Below, piece by piece: positions 55,755 to 64,000 of a DNA stretch of 64,000 bases (positions are counted from its first letter, which is position 1; the number at the start of each line of letters is the position of its first letter). The notes beneath the pieces were generated by a model that saw only the letters and a list, made by a program, of their open reading frames with translations, was not told the DNA's origin and ran no database searches. Origin of the DNA: an uncultured Collinsella sp. (GTDB taxonomy: Bacteria > Actinomycetota > Coriobacteriia > Coriobacteriales > Coriobacteriaceae); assembly GCA_900541885.1 (NCBI GenBank), contig UQKW01000008.1:1-64000 (forward strand), given 5' to 3'. A program made the translations under genes and the position numbers.

Positions 55755-55802
55755 GTTGAGGTCAACTATATCAACGGTTATCGACCATGCGAACACCGTT
55801 GA
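55755..55802. promoter_or_regulatory. operator-like repeats upstream of the selenium/reductase cluster
   Basis: A palindrome GTTGAGGTCAAC lies at 55755-55766, and TCAACGGT (55771-55778) mirrors ACCGTTGA (55795-55802). Four TCAAC/GTTGA half-sites thus precede the leader ORF. An AT-rich tract at 55834-55858 could supply promoter or UP elements. The regulator is unknown. Confidence 0.45.
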
Positions 55803-55935
55803 CATTCGTACGACAGCGTCGTGTGCCGTCGTTTAATAAATAATTATTTTGATTGATAAGAATTTGTCATCCATCATTCGGCAAGCGGCAAGACAAAGCC
55901 GCCGAGGCTTATATCCCCGACGGCATTACCCGGCG

Positions 55936-57006
55936 CTATCGACAAACCAAATGGATCTTACTCGCATCGAAGTGCATGCGCAGCGTCTCGCCTGCTTGCG
56001 GCAGCTCGTCGACAGGCACGCCCACCTTGTTGACCTTCCACTGCAGACGCGTGGGCGCATCGACGCGCGGCACGTCCAGCAGCACCAGCCGCTCAAAGCG
56101 CGAATCGCTCACACGGGCCACGTGCAAATCGTAGCTGTTACGGCCCCGCTCCGCGCGATTGTCAACATGGAAGTAGCTCGCACGAATACCGAGGTACGCC
56201 ACATTATCGGGAACCTCGCGACCCACGTTAAAGGTCATGCCCCAGTCGAGGGCCTCAACTTCTTCGTCGCCGATCTTGCGCGCCCGGCTTGTGTTCTTGC
56301 AGCCCGTCAGGCGCAGTGCCGCCAGCGTCTGCGGACGGCGGACCACGTCCTCGACGGAGCCGATCTCCTCCACATGCCCGTCGTGCATCACGCAGATGCG
56401 CTGGCACAGGCGGCACGCTTCGTCGATGTCGTGGCTCACGTAGAGCACGGTGCGGTTGCAGACGTCGAACAGGTCGAGCATGTTTTGCTCAAGCGCGCTC
56501 TTGAGATACGCATCGAGTGCGCTCATGGGCTCGTCGAACATAAAAATGCCCGGATGCGCCGCCACCATACGGGCAAGCGCCACGCGTTGCTGCTGCCCGC
56601 CCGAGAGTCGCGCGGGGTAGCGATCGACAAAATCGGCCAGACCGAAAATGCCCAGATAGCGCTCGGCGAGCTTTTTGCGCGCGGCGGCGTCGCCAGCATC
56701 CTTTACACCGGCGCATACGTTATCGGCCACCGTCATGTTGGGAAACAGCTGATAGTTTTGGAACAACAGGGCGCATTTTCGCTCCTGGGGTGACAGGTTG
56801 ATGCCAGCCGCCGAGTCAAAAAAGGTCACGCCGTTGACGACGATCTTGCCCTCGTCGGGCGTCTCCACGCCGGCAATGCAGCGCAGTGTGCAGCTCTTGC
56901 CACATCCGGAGGCACCGAGCAAGGCCACGCGCTCCTCGCCGGCCTCAAGCTGCATGTCGAGCACAAACCCGGGATAACGTTTCTTAATATCCAGAACGAG
57001 CGACAT
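55936..57006 (-). CDS. modC: molybdate ABC transporter ATP-binding protein
   Basis: The 356-residue ATPase powers molybdate import. Visible motifs are Walker A GASGCGKS near residue 32, signature LSGGQQQRVALAR and Walker B IFMFDEP. A C-terminal domain of about 120 residues, partly like the TOBE/Mop part of ModC, follows. It starts three bases after modB ends and is last in modABC. Confidence 0.92.
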   Translation of the reverse strand: MSLVLDIKKRYPGFVLDMQLEAGEERVALLGASGCGKSCTLRCIAGVETPDEGKIVVNGVTFFDSAAGINLSPQERKCALLFQNYQLFPNMTVADNVCAGVKDAGDAAARKKLAERYLGIFGLADFVDRYPARLSGGQQQRVALARMVAAHPGIFMFDEPMSALDAYLKSALEQNMLDLFDVCNRTVLYVSHDIDEACRLCQRICVMHDGHVEEIGSVEDVVRRPQTLAALRLTGCKNTSRARKIGDEEVEALDWGMTFNVGREVPDNVAYLGIRASYFHVDNRAERGRNSYDLHVARVSDSRFERLVLLDVPRVDAPTRLQWKVNKVGVPVDELPQAGETLRMHFDASKIHLVCR

Positions 57007-57009
57007 GGC

Positions 57010-58452
57010 CTATCGACCTCCCTGTAATGCGGCATCATCGCGCATGAGCTCGGCCAGTGCCTCGCGATCGATACGCAAGGCATCACCGCCCGCCGGGTCG
57101 AGCGAATCGCCCTGTCCGGCGAGATCTTTGGCCTGCTTACGTTCCGCACGGGAAAGGCCACGCTCGCGGTATTTTTGCGAATGCGCCGTGTACATGTTGA
57201 TGAACAGGATGACTAGGAAGCTGAACGCTATTACGACCACGACCCAAAAGAGGGCCACCGACGTATTGCCGCCCATCCACTCAAAGTAGATGGCGATGGG
57301 AATGGTCTGCGTAATGCCGGCATAGTTGCCCGCAAAGAACAGGGTGCAGCCAAACTCGCCCATCGCGCGGGCAAAGGCGAGCACCGTGCCGGCGGCAATC
57401 GAGGGCCAGCCAAGCGGCATCATAAGCTTGGTAAAGATGCGACGCTCGGACCAGCCCAGCGTGCGCGCCGCATCGAGCATCTGCGTGTCGAGGCTCTCGA
57501 AGGCGCCGAGTGCCGTACGATAGACGAGCGGGAACGACACCACCACGGCAGAGATCACCGCCGCCGGCCACGTAAAGACGATCGAGACGCCGTGCGCGAT
57601 AAGCCACTGGCCCACCCCGGTCGAGCGGCCAAACAGCATGAGGAGCAGAAAGCCGCAGACCGTGGGCGGCAGCACCATAGGAATCGTAAAGACCGAATCG
57701 AGCAGGCCCTTGATGCGGCTCGAGGTACCCATAGTCTTCCACGCGGCAAACAGGCCCAGCGCAAAGGAGATCAGCAGGGCAAGGCCGCTCGTTTTTATGG
57801 ACACCCAAAACGGGCGATAGTCGATGTCGCCCAAAAAGGAGGCCAGAGAGGTTAAGGGCCCCTGCTCATCCCGCAACACGACAGACGACGCTTCTGCCAT
57901 TTGAGCGCTATCAAGCCAACGCGCGCCGCCCTTGGCATCACCCGAGGCTGATGCAATCACCACATAGCGGTCCCCATCCGCACCGCGCTCGTCAAAGCCA
58001 TAGGTATACCCGCCGGCATCAAACGTAGTTTCCTCCGTGACATACCAAGGAAGATCCACGTCCCCCAGCTGCGCACCTCCCATGCAGTTTGCGCTGTCGA
58101 GCTCACAGACGAGGGCCTTGAGACCCGATACGCACTCGTTGTCCTGCGGATCCAATCCATACTTCTCGACCGCCTTGGGCGATATCCACGCCACAACGCG
58201 ATCGGCAGCGGGCGCCACTACAAGGTCCACGTCCTCGTCAACGGGAAAGCGGTAGCCCTCAGGTTGGCCCTCCATGGCACGAGCGGTCCCCTTGGCCAAC
58301 CGCTCAAAACCCTCGATCCCATAGGAAAGCCCATGAGCGGTCGCAGTAACCTGGGTCCCGTTCTCAGCGTCCCCAGCAAATGCAAATCCCGGCACCCAGC
58401 AAAGCGCGAAGGTCAAAGCACAGGCGACAAACATGCGGAATCTATTAAGCAC
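57010..58452 (-). CDS. modB: molybdate ABC transporter permease with extra extracytoplasmic N-terminal domain
   Basis: The C-terminal 260 or so residues are a standard ModB permease: SFALGLFAAW, TIPMVLPPTVCGFLLL, and the EAA loop with AARTLGWSERRIFTKLMMPL. Unusually, it is preceded by a signal-peptide-like helix (MFVACALTFALCW) and about 185 residues (roughly 27-212) predicted outside the membrane, with several cysteines and no domain I recognise. The GTG start at 58452 follows GGAG at six bases; an upstream frame reaches modA but lacks a site. The total is 480 residues against about 230 for typical ModB. Confidence 0.9.
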   Translation of the reverse strand: MLNRFRMFVACALTFALCWVPGFAFAGDAENGTQVTATAHGLSYGIEGFERLAKGTARAMEGQPEGYRFPVDEDVDLVVAPAADRVVAWISPKAVEKYGLDPQDNECVSGLKALVCELDSANCMGGAQLGDVDLPWYVTEETTFDAGGYTYGFDERGADGDRYVVIASASGDAKGGARWLDSAQMAEASSVVLRDEQGPLTSLASFLGDIDYRPFWVSIKTSGLALLISFALGLFAAWKTMGTSSRIKGLLDSVFTIPMVLPPTVCGFLLLMLFGRSTGVGQWLIAHGVSIVFTWPAAVISAVVVSFPLVYRTALGAFESLDTQMLDAARTLGWSERRIFTKLMMPLGWPSIAAGTVLAFARAMGEFGCTLFFAGNYAGITQTIPIAIYFEWMGGNTSVALFWVVVVIAFSFLVILFINMYTAHSQKYRERGLSRAERKQAKDLAGQGDSLDPAGGDALRIDREALAELMRDDAALQGGR

Positions 58453-58520
58453 GAAAAGCTCCAAGAGAATACAAGGACGGAGTGAAACACAAAACGATGG
58501 AATTATCGCGCCAAGCCGCA

Positions 58521-59396
58521 CTACGCGGAAAGCTCAAAGCCGTACTTAGCCCAAATCTTCTGAGCCTTCTTGTTAGACAGGCAGAAGTCGATAAACGCCT
58601 TGGCCTCGTCGGTGTGCTCGGAACTCTCGGCAACGGCACCCGGATACACGATGGGCTTGTGCGAATCCTCGGGGCACACGAAGGCTTCCTCGATGCCGTC
58701 GTAGCGGTAGATGTCAGAGCTGTAGACAAAACCGGCCACGCAGTCGCCTGTGGACACATAGGCGGCGGCGGTACCAACTTTGTCAGCAAGAGCGACCTTG
58801 TCGGCGATCTCGGGAGCATACTCGCCGTCGTCGCCCTCGGTGCCGGTGAAGAGGCCCACGGAGGCCAGGGCCTGGTTGGCGTACTTGCCGGCGGGAACGG
58901 TCTTGGCGTCGCCGATGGCGATCTTGCCGTCCAGATTCGCGACGTCGGCGATGGCGTCGACCTTGGTGTCGGAGCCCTCGGCGCGAATGATCACGAGGTC
59001 GTTGACGAACATATCCTCACGGGTGTCGGCGTCGACGAGCTCGGCGGTCTCAGCGTCATCCATGGTGCCCTTGGAAGCGGTGATGAGCACGTCGACCGTG
59101 GCGCCGGCACGCATCTGCTCGACGAGGTCGCCGGAGGCCTTAAACTGCGTGTCGGCAAAGGTGGTGCCGGTCTGGTCGGTGTAGAGCTCTTGAACCTCGG
59201 GCAGGGCCTTCTCGAGCGAGTTGGCGGCAAAGACCTGCAGCTTGACAGCCTTCTTCTTAGAGGAAGACTTGGCGGAGCCGGCATCGGAACCAGCGGGCTC
59301 GGACGTCTTGCTGCCCGAGCAGCCGGCAAGACCAAGGCCGGCGGCAGCGACAGCAGAAAGCGAGACAAAACCGCGGCGTGAAACCATATCGAACAT
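58521..59396 (-). CDS. modA: molybdate-binding lipoprotein
   Basis: The 291-residue protein has a lipoprotein signal with LAGC (C26) after SRRGF, then a Ser/Lys linker and a ModA fold: VFAANSLEKALPEV, ASGDLVEQM, VLITASKGTMDDA and FVYSSDIYR. It captures molybdate or tungstate outside the membrane and hands it to ModBC. AAAGGG lies six bases before the ATG at 59396. A palindromic operator and promoter precede it. Confidence 0.93.
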   Translation of the reverse strand: MFDMVSRRGFVSLSAVAAAGLGLAGCSGSKTSEPAGSDAGSAKSSSKKKAVKLQVFAANSLEKALPEVQELYTDQTGTTFADTQFKASGDLVEQMRAGATVDVLITASKGTMDDAETAELVDADTREDMFVNDLVIIRAEGSDTKVDAIADVANLDGKIAIGDAKTVPAGKYANQALASVGLFTGTEGDDGEYAPEIADKVALADKVGTAAAYVSTGDCVAGFVYSSDIYRYDGIEEAFVCPEDSHKPIVYPGAVAESSEHTDEAKAFIDFCLSNKKAQKIWAKYGFELSA

Positions 59397-59456
59397 GTTC
59401 AACCCTTTCGGACCTTGTGCCCGGGCACCCCACCGCGGGCTTTAATCTGCAATCAG

Positions 59457-59500
59457 ATTATACTTCTGCGAGAATAATGATAGTGAGAAATTATTCTCGC
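59457..59500 (-). promoter_or_regulatory. modA promoter with palindromic operator
   Basis: TATAAT on the minus strand (59457-59462) is overlapped upstream by a perfect inverted repeat, GCGAGAATAAT and ATTATTCTCGC, 11 bases apart (59468-59500), covering the -35 region. This is the layout of a repressor site, such as a molybdate-sensing regulator. The sequence does not match the E. coli ModE box as I recall it. Confidence 0.7.
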
Positions 59501-59599
59501 CAGAGAATATAGTTTCGAGTTGCCATACACCTTGGCGTCACTTCGGCGGAAAACAAAGGCGGAGCAGCCGTTCAGGTCGCCCCGCCGCAGGTAAACCGC

Positions 59600-60079
59600 T
59601 TAGTTAGTATGTCCGCCGCCCGCTGTCATCTGAGCCGCATGCTCCAGCTGGTCCGCTATGGCCTCCCAGCTTTCGCGGGCCGCTTTCGTAGATCCCGGAA
59701 AGTTGATGACAAGCGTATACCCACGCTGCATGCACACGGCGCGCGAGAGCATAGCGCGGCGCGTCTTGGTCATGGAGTACGCACGGATTGCCTCTGCAAT
59801 ACCCGGCACATCGCGGTCGCAGACGGCACGCGTCGCCTCGGGCGTCACATCGCGCATCGAAAGCCCCGTGCCGCCGCAGGTGAGCACAACATTGGCGTGA
59901 CACTCATCGGCGGCTTCCACAATGGCATCACCAATCTCGCTGGCGTCGTCGCGCACGACCACATGTGAGGCGACCGTCCAGCCCTGCGCCACGATGAGTT
60001 CCTCGAGCGCAGCACCCGCCTCGTCCTGAGCAAGATCGCGCGTATCCGAGCACGTCACAATCGAAATCTTCAGCTCCAT
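59600..60079 (-). CDS. mogA: molybdopterin adenylyltransferase MogA/MoaB
   Basis: The 159-residue protein adenylylates molybdopterin before metal insertion by MoeA. Family motifs LTCGGTGLSMRDVTPEAT and NFPGSTKA are present. I chose MELKISIVTCSD at 60079, after GGAGGAATGCT; the longer frame reaches into moeA. It follows moeA closely, and the two form a unit. Confidence 0.92.
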   Translation of the reverse strand: MELKISIVTCSDTRDLAQDEAGAALEELIVAQGWTVASHVVVRDDASEIGDAIVEAADECHANVVLTCGGTGLSMRDVTPEATRAVCDRDVPGIAEAIRAYSMTKTRRAMLSRAVCMQRGYTLVINFPGSTKAARESWEAIADQLEHAAQMTAGGGHTN

Positions 60080-60089
60080 AGCATTCCTC

Positions 60090-61352
60090 CTACAACACGG
60101 CGCCCTCGGGCAGGTCGACGCGAACAACGTCCACGGCATCGCCCGCCTTGAACTCGCACGGTCCTTCGTCAATACGCAGTAGACAGTTGGCCCGCTGCAT
60201 CGTGCCGAGCAGCGCCGAATTCTGTGTCTTAGCCTCGGTCACCAACAGCTCACCGGTCTCGGGGTCGCGCAAAACCGTGGCGCGATCGAAGAAGCGACGA
60301 TGCTGTCGCTTTTTCACGCCGTGTGTGAGCGTCGCCTGCTGCACGGGACGCGCACCCTCGGCAAAGCCGCGCATCTTGCGAATCGCCGGACGGGCAAGCA
60401 TCTCAAAGCCCACATACGCAGCAGCGGGATTGCCCGAAAGCCCGAGGTAGGGCTTACCTGCGAGCAAGCCAAACGTGATGGCCTTACCCGGACGCATCGA
60501 GATGCGATCGAACAGTACCTCGCCCTCGCGCCGGACGAGCGCCGTCACGTAGTCGTAGTCGCCCGCCGAGGCACCGCCGCTCGTAATGACAAAATCGCAC
60601 TCCTGCACGGCGCGATGCACCAGCTCGGCAATCGCCTGCTCATCATCGGGTGCAATGCCGTAGAACACGGGCTCGGCGCCGGCATCGAGTGCTTCGGCCA
60701 TCAACGCCGACGAGTTGGAGTCGCGAATCTGCCCGCGCGCCGGCACGTTACTCGGTGCGACCAGCTCCGTGCCCAGCGAGATGATGCCCACACGTGGGGC
60801 AGCGTGCACCTTCACGCTCGCGTATCCAGCGCTTGCCAGCAGACCAGCGCCCGCCGGAGCCACAACGTCGCCAGCACGCATCACGACGTCGCCGGCATGG
60901 GCTTCCTCAGCAGCCGAGCGAACGTTCTCCCCCACCTTGGCCGGCGCCGAGGACCTCACACGCGAGCCCTCGTTGCCGTCACCGACGAGCACATCGACGA
61001 TCTCGTACTTCACCACGGCATCGGCACCTTCGGGTACCGGCGCGCCCGTCATGATGCGGACTGTCTCGCCCGCGCCGATTGTGCCCTCAAACACATGGCC
61101 CGCGGCCTCGTGTCCGATAACGTCGAGCGTCACCGGCGCCTCGCCAGATGCCTGCGCCAAGTCCGCCGAGCGCACGGCATATCCGTCCATAGCGCTGTTG
61201 GCAAACGGCGAGATGTCGATATCGGCCACCGCGTCCTCGGCCAGGGGAAGACCGGCGGCCTGCCACACGGGAATCTCGATGAGATCGGTCGGAGCAACGT
61301 GCGACAGAACGATCGACTGCGCATCCTCCAGCGGAATGAGTTTCTCAGCCAT
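60090..61352 (-). CDS. moeA: molybdopterin molybdenumtransferase
   Basis: MoeA inserts molybdenum into adenylylated molybdopterin. The 420-residue protein has the segments PFANSAMDGYA, MTGAPVPEGADAVV, TGxTG-type SGGASAGDYDYV and LSGNPAAAYVGFE, and a C-terminal domain. ATG 61352 follows AAGAGGTGCAT; a GTG two codons earlier is possible. It is first in the moeA-mogA unit, downstream of no other gene on that strand. Confidence 0.94.
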   Translation of the reverse strand: MAEKLIPLEDAQSIVLSHVAPTDLIEIPVWQAAGLPLAEDAVADIDISPFANSAMDGYAVRSADLAQASGEAPVTLDVIGHEAAGHVFEGTIGAGETVRIMTGAPVPEGADAVVKYEIVDVLVGDGNEGSRVRSSAPAKVGENVRSAAEEAHAGDVVMRAGDVVAPAGAGLLASAGYASVKVHAAPRVGIISLGTELVAPSNVPARGQIRDSNSSALMAEALDAGAEPVFYGIAPDDEQAIAELVHRAVQECDFVITSGGASAGDYDYVTALVRREGEVLFDRISMRPGKAITFGLLAGKPYLGLSGNPAAAYVGFEMLARPAIRKMRGFAEGARPVQQATLTHGVKKRQHRRFFDRATVLRDPETGELLVTEAKTQNSALLGTMQRANCLLRIDEGPCEFKAGDAVDVVRVDLPEGAVL

Positions 61353-61561
61353 ATGCACCTCTTAATGCCACGGCGCACAACAGGGGCGCCAATTCTTTAT
61401 GCTTGTCTCAGTATAATCCCCGATGCCCGACCGCGACTCGACCTGCCCCCGCAAATACACCTGTCGGTTGCAGGCGGCGAAACAGAATGGAAACCAACCC
61501 ACCGGCTTGTCGCGTTTACCGCGTTTTATAATGCTTGCGTTGCAACCTAAAAGAGGAACGT

Positions 61562-62983
61562 ATGGCTCATAACGACAAACCAGAAAGCGCAAACGAAGCG
61601 CAGGATCATTCCCAACCGCTCGACGCCGGCGGCTTTTTCTCCCTTAACGACGTCATCATGGCAGGCAGGCATCAGCTCACCCGCTCCGAGCATCTCTTGG
61701 CTGCCGACACGCGCCGCAACGCCCGCAACCTACTCGCGAGCGCCAAGTTGCTCATACTCGTCGTCATCGTCTCGCTCGCCATGGGCGTTGCTGCTTGGGC
61801 GTTTTTGGCCTCGCTGAATATCGCGACCGACTATCGCGAGCACCATGCGTGGATTTACGCACTGCTTCCCGTTGTGGGCATGGCCACCGCGTGGGTCTAC
61901 AAGAACCACGGTCTCGCCGCCAAACGCGGTAACAACCTAGTCATCGACTCCGCCCTGGGCACACGTCTCATCCATATGCGCATGGCCATCCTCACCTTCG
62001 TCTGCTCCACGCTCACGCACCTAACGGGCGGATCGGCCGGTCGCGAGGGAGCTGCGGTGCAGATCGGCGGCACCATCGCCAGCAACATCTCGAGCCTCGC
62101 CCACCTCAAAAAGCATGACCACCACGACCTCATGCTCGCCGGCATCTCGTCGGCCTTTGGCGCCGTGTTCGGTTCGCCCCTTGCCGGAGCTTTCTTTGGC
62201 ATGGAGATGTGCTTTATCGGCAAGATCGACTACACCGCGGGCATCTACTGCCTGGTCGCCTCGTTTACCGGCTACTTTACATCACTCGCCCTGGGTACCG
62301 AGTACGAAGCGAATGTTATCGCCAGCGTTCCCAACATGACACCACGGACGGTTGTCGTCGTAGTCATCAGCGCCATCATCTTTGGTCTCACCGCACGTCT
62401 CTTTGCCTGGTCGGTTCGTACCGTCAAGAGCCTGTACGGTCGCTTTATCACCAACTACCTTGCTCGCGCACTCGTGGGCGCGCTCGTGGTGCTCGCGGCC
62501 TACGCGATGCTCGACGCCTGGAAGTATGCCGGCCTTGCCACCTGGCTCTCGGGCGCCGGGTTCGCCGGTAACACAACCCTTGCCGACGCAGCCATCAAGC
62601 TCGTGGTGACGGCGCTCACCCTGGGCGCCGGCTTCCAAGGCGGCGAGGTCACGCCCCTGTTTGGCATCGGTGCGGCGCTCGGCGGCTGGATCGGTTGCCT
62701 CGTCGGGATCGACCCCAGCTTTCTGGCGGCGCTGGGCATGCTCGGCGTGTTCTGCGCCGGCCTCAACGTGCCCATCACCACCTGCATGATGGCCATCGAC
62801 CTGTTCCACGGCACGGCAGCCGGCTTCTTTGTCATCGTGGCCTTTATCAGCTATCTCGTCGGCGGGCACCGCGGCGTGTACCCCGCCCAACGCATCATCT
62901 CACCCAAGCGCCGTTCGCTTATTGTGGATGAGGGCGGTACGGTAGCGGATGCTATCGAGCGCCACAACGACCTGATAGAGTAG
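61562..62983 (+). CDS. CLC-family anion channel/antiporter, fluoride-type candidate
   Basis: The 473-residue membrane protein has the CLC fold: GGSAGREGAAVQIGG with the gating glutamate E162, and GFQGGEVTPLFGIGAALGG near 350-370. In place of the canonical GSGIP selectivity loop there is KRGNNLVI at 121-128. That pattern resembles the CLC-F fluoride/proton antiporters as I recall them; a chloride carrier is the alternative. A cytoplasmic N-terminus of about 60 residues precedes the first span. ATG 61562 follows AGAGGAACGT. TATAAT at 61527-61532 may be its -10. No fluoride riboswitch is seen upstream. Confidence 0.85.
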   Translation: MAHNDKPESANEAQDHSQPLDAGGFFSLNDVIMAGRHQLTRSEHLLAADTRRNARNLLASAKLLILVVIVSLAMGVAAWAFLASLNIATDYREHHAWIYALLPVVGMATAWVYKNHGLAAKRGNNLVIDSALGTRLIHMRMAILTFVCSTLTHLTGGSAGREGAAVQIGGTIASNISSLAHLKKHDHHDLMLAGISSAFGAVFGSPLAGAFFGMEMCFIGKIDYTAGIYCLVASFTGYFTSLALGTEYEANVIASVPNMTPRTVVVVVISAIIFGLTARLFAWSVRTVKSLYGRFITNYLARALVGALVVLAAYAMLDAWKYAGLATWLSGAGFAGNTTLADAAIKLVVTALTLGAGFQGGEVTPLFGIGAALGGWIGCLVGIDPSFLAALGMLGVFCAGLNVPITTCMMAIDLFHGTAAGFFVIVAFISYLVGGHRGVYPAQRIISPKRRSLIVDEGGTVADAIERHNDLIE

Positions 62984-63070
62984 ACGTAAGTATTCGCCGT
63001 GCAGCCACAATCGGGGGCAATTCGACCTGAGCGCGACCGCACCGTCACGCCATACGCCGGGAGTCGCCCC

Positions 63071-64000
63071 ATGCACGCAACTGATTTTGGTCGTACGCTC
63101 ATCATCGCCAACCCCGCCGCCCAGTCGGGTGCGGCGCGCGAAGTTGCCGAGCGTCTGCAGCGCTTTTTGGACATGACCGCACGCGCATCCCAGTTTGACC
63201 TGGTGCTAACCGAGCGAATGGGACACGCCAAGGAGCTGGCCGCCCAGGCAACGGGCTATCGCACCGTTATCGCACTCGGCGGCGACGGCGTGATCCACGA
63301 GGTCGTCAATGGCTTGATGGCGCAAAAGGAGGAAGCCCGCCCCGCTCTTGCCATCTTACCCGTGGGCTCCGGCAATGATTTTGCCCAGACACTCGGAATC
63401 GACGATTTCTCCGGCAAAGATTTTGGCGCGCTGCTCACCTGCGAGCTGCAGCGTCAGGACATCGGGCGCATTCGCTCGTGGAGCCCTGCGAGCGGCAACG
63501 GCGAGGCTGCCGTTGAGTACTACGACCAGACGCTTTCGGTCGGCATCGATGCCGCCATCGGCCTGAGCACCACCGAACTACGCAAAAAGACGGGCCTCGC
63601 CGGCGCTCCGCTCTACACTCTTTCGGGACTTGAGCAGTTTGGCCTGCGCTATCGCAACTACCCCATGACCGTCAGCTTTGACGGCGCGCCCGCCGAGCGC
63701 GTAAGGGCGATTATCATGGCGATTCAGCTGGGCCCCACCTATGGTTCGGGCTATCGCATCTGCCCCGACGCCGACCCGTGCGACGGCATACTCGACGTCT
63801 GCTACGCCTGCGGTCCCGTCCCTCGTGCGGTTGCCCTGCCCATGTTTCTTTCGGCCAAGGACGGCCACCATACCAAGCTGCCGCCGGTTCGCATGCGTCG
63901 TTGCCGTCATGCTGAGCTCACGTTCGAGGAGCCCGACTACCCCATCCAAGCCGACGGCGAGCCCGTTGTCGCCTCGCGCATCGAGGTCGACGTCCTCGGT
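63071..64000 (+). CDS. diacylglycerol kinase-like lipid kinase, truncated by window end
   Basis: The first 310 codons are present and the frame is open at the window edge. The DAGK catalytic motifs are ALGGDGVIHEVVNGL near residue 68-82 and PVGSGNDFAQ near 97-106. The family phosphorylates diacylglycerol or related lipids (DgkB/YegS type). GGGAG lies seven bases before the ATG. The last codons read EVDVLG, near the usual C-terminus, so little is missing. Confidence 0.9.
   Translation, partial: MHATDFGRTLIIANPAAQSGAAREVAERLQRFLDMTARASQFDLVLTERMGHAKELAAQATGYRTVIALGGDGVIHEVVNGLMAQKEEARPALAILPVGSGNDFAQTLGIDDFSGKDFGALLTCELQRQDIGRIRSWSPASGNGEAAVEYYDQTLSVGIDAAIGLSTTELRKKTGLAGAPLYTLSGLEQFGLRYRNYPMTVSFDGAPAERVRAIIMAIQLGPTYGSGYRICPDADPCDGILDVCYACGPVPRAVALPMFLSAKDGHHTKLPPVRMRRCRHAELTFEEPDYPIQADGEPVVASRIEVDVLG

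Noticed and set aside
55499..55765. An 88-codon frame just upstream of the second reductase
   Set aside because: It has no ribosome site, overlaps the reductase start, and covers the better-supported 22-codon ORF in another frame.
61380..61561. Fluoride riboswitch upstream of the CLC gene
   Set aside because: The GGCGAUGG-type conserved start and pseudoknot segments were not found.

Overview
The window reads as chromosomal DNA from a high-GC, strictly anaerobic gut actinobacterium of the class Coriobacteriia, most likely a Collinsella-type organism. This is inferred from gene content and style: tig-clpP-clpX followed by valS-folC, an LAETG-type sortase substrate, NADP glutamate dehydrogenase, an Hyf-type formate hydrogenlyase, and intergenic spaces full of long palindromic repeats. 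No 16S rRNA or other species marker is present. Almost all genes lie on the minus strand.

Layout. 1-1.4 kb: an M24 peptidase on the plus strand. 1.7-8.1 kb: a giant wall-anchored protein of about 22 Big_4-like Ig domains. 8.4-16.7 kb: folC, valS, clpX, clpP, tig and tRNA-Leu(TAG). 16.9-23.6 kb: a fused molybdenum hydroxylase with its FAD subunit, gdhA, a Cys-rich DUF3343 protein and mobA. 23.7-27.4 kb: selC (tRNA-Sec), selB and selA. 27.5-45.1 kb: a lone Mo-bisPGD oxidoreductase, then a 14-gene formate hydrogenlyase operon reading hydN, fdhF (selenoprotein), hyfA to hyfI, hycH, hycI and a FocA-like formate channel. 45.5-46.3 kb: a RelB-like antitoxin with a PIN toxin. 46.3-47.3 kb: a repeat-rich stretch, tRNA-Gly(TCC) and tRNA-Pro(TGG). 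47.3-48.7 kb: brnQ. 48.8-55.7 kb: a co-directional selenium cluster of a tiny leader ORF, two double-cubane/HgdB-type reductases, their ATP-dependent activator, selD, yedF, DUF3343 and a cysteine-desulfurase-like enzyme. 55.9-61.4 kb: modABC, mogA and moeA. 61.6-64 kb: a CLC-type antiporter and a diacylglycerol-kinase-like gene cut by the window end.

The unifying theme is a selenium and molybdenum economy. ModABC imports molybdate; MogA, MoeA and MobA build the cofactor; SelA, SelB, SelC and SelD provide selenocysteine. These serve FdhF (UGA at codon 140, with a downstream hairpin placed as in E. coli fdhF), and SelD itself appears to be a selenoprotein (UGA at codon 17). YedF, DUF3343 and the desulfurase-like enzyme belong to the known selenium-trafficking set for labile-selenium molybdenum hydroxylases, whose likely client is the XDH-like enzyme at 16.9 kb. 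The most intriguing unit is the 48.8-55.7 kb cluster, which joins an ATP-driven low-potential reductase of unknown substrate to the selenophosphate machinery.

The intergenic regions hold several families of long hairpin or inverted-repeat elements (called A/B, C, D, E, F and H here). In families A/B and C the arms differ between copies but stay self-complementary, which suggests selection for structure. All coordinates and motifs were read by eye; no alignment, folding or database search was run.
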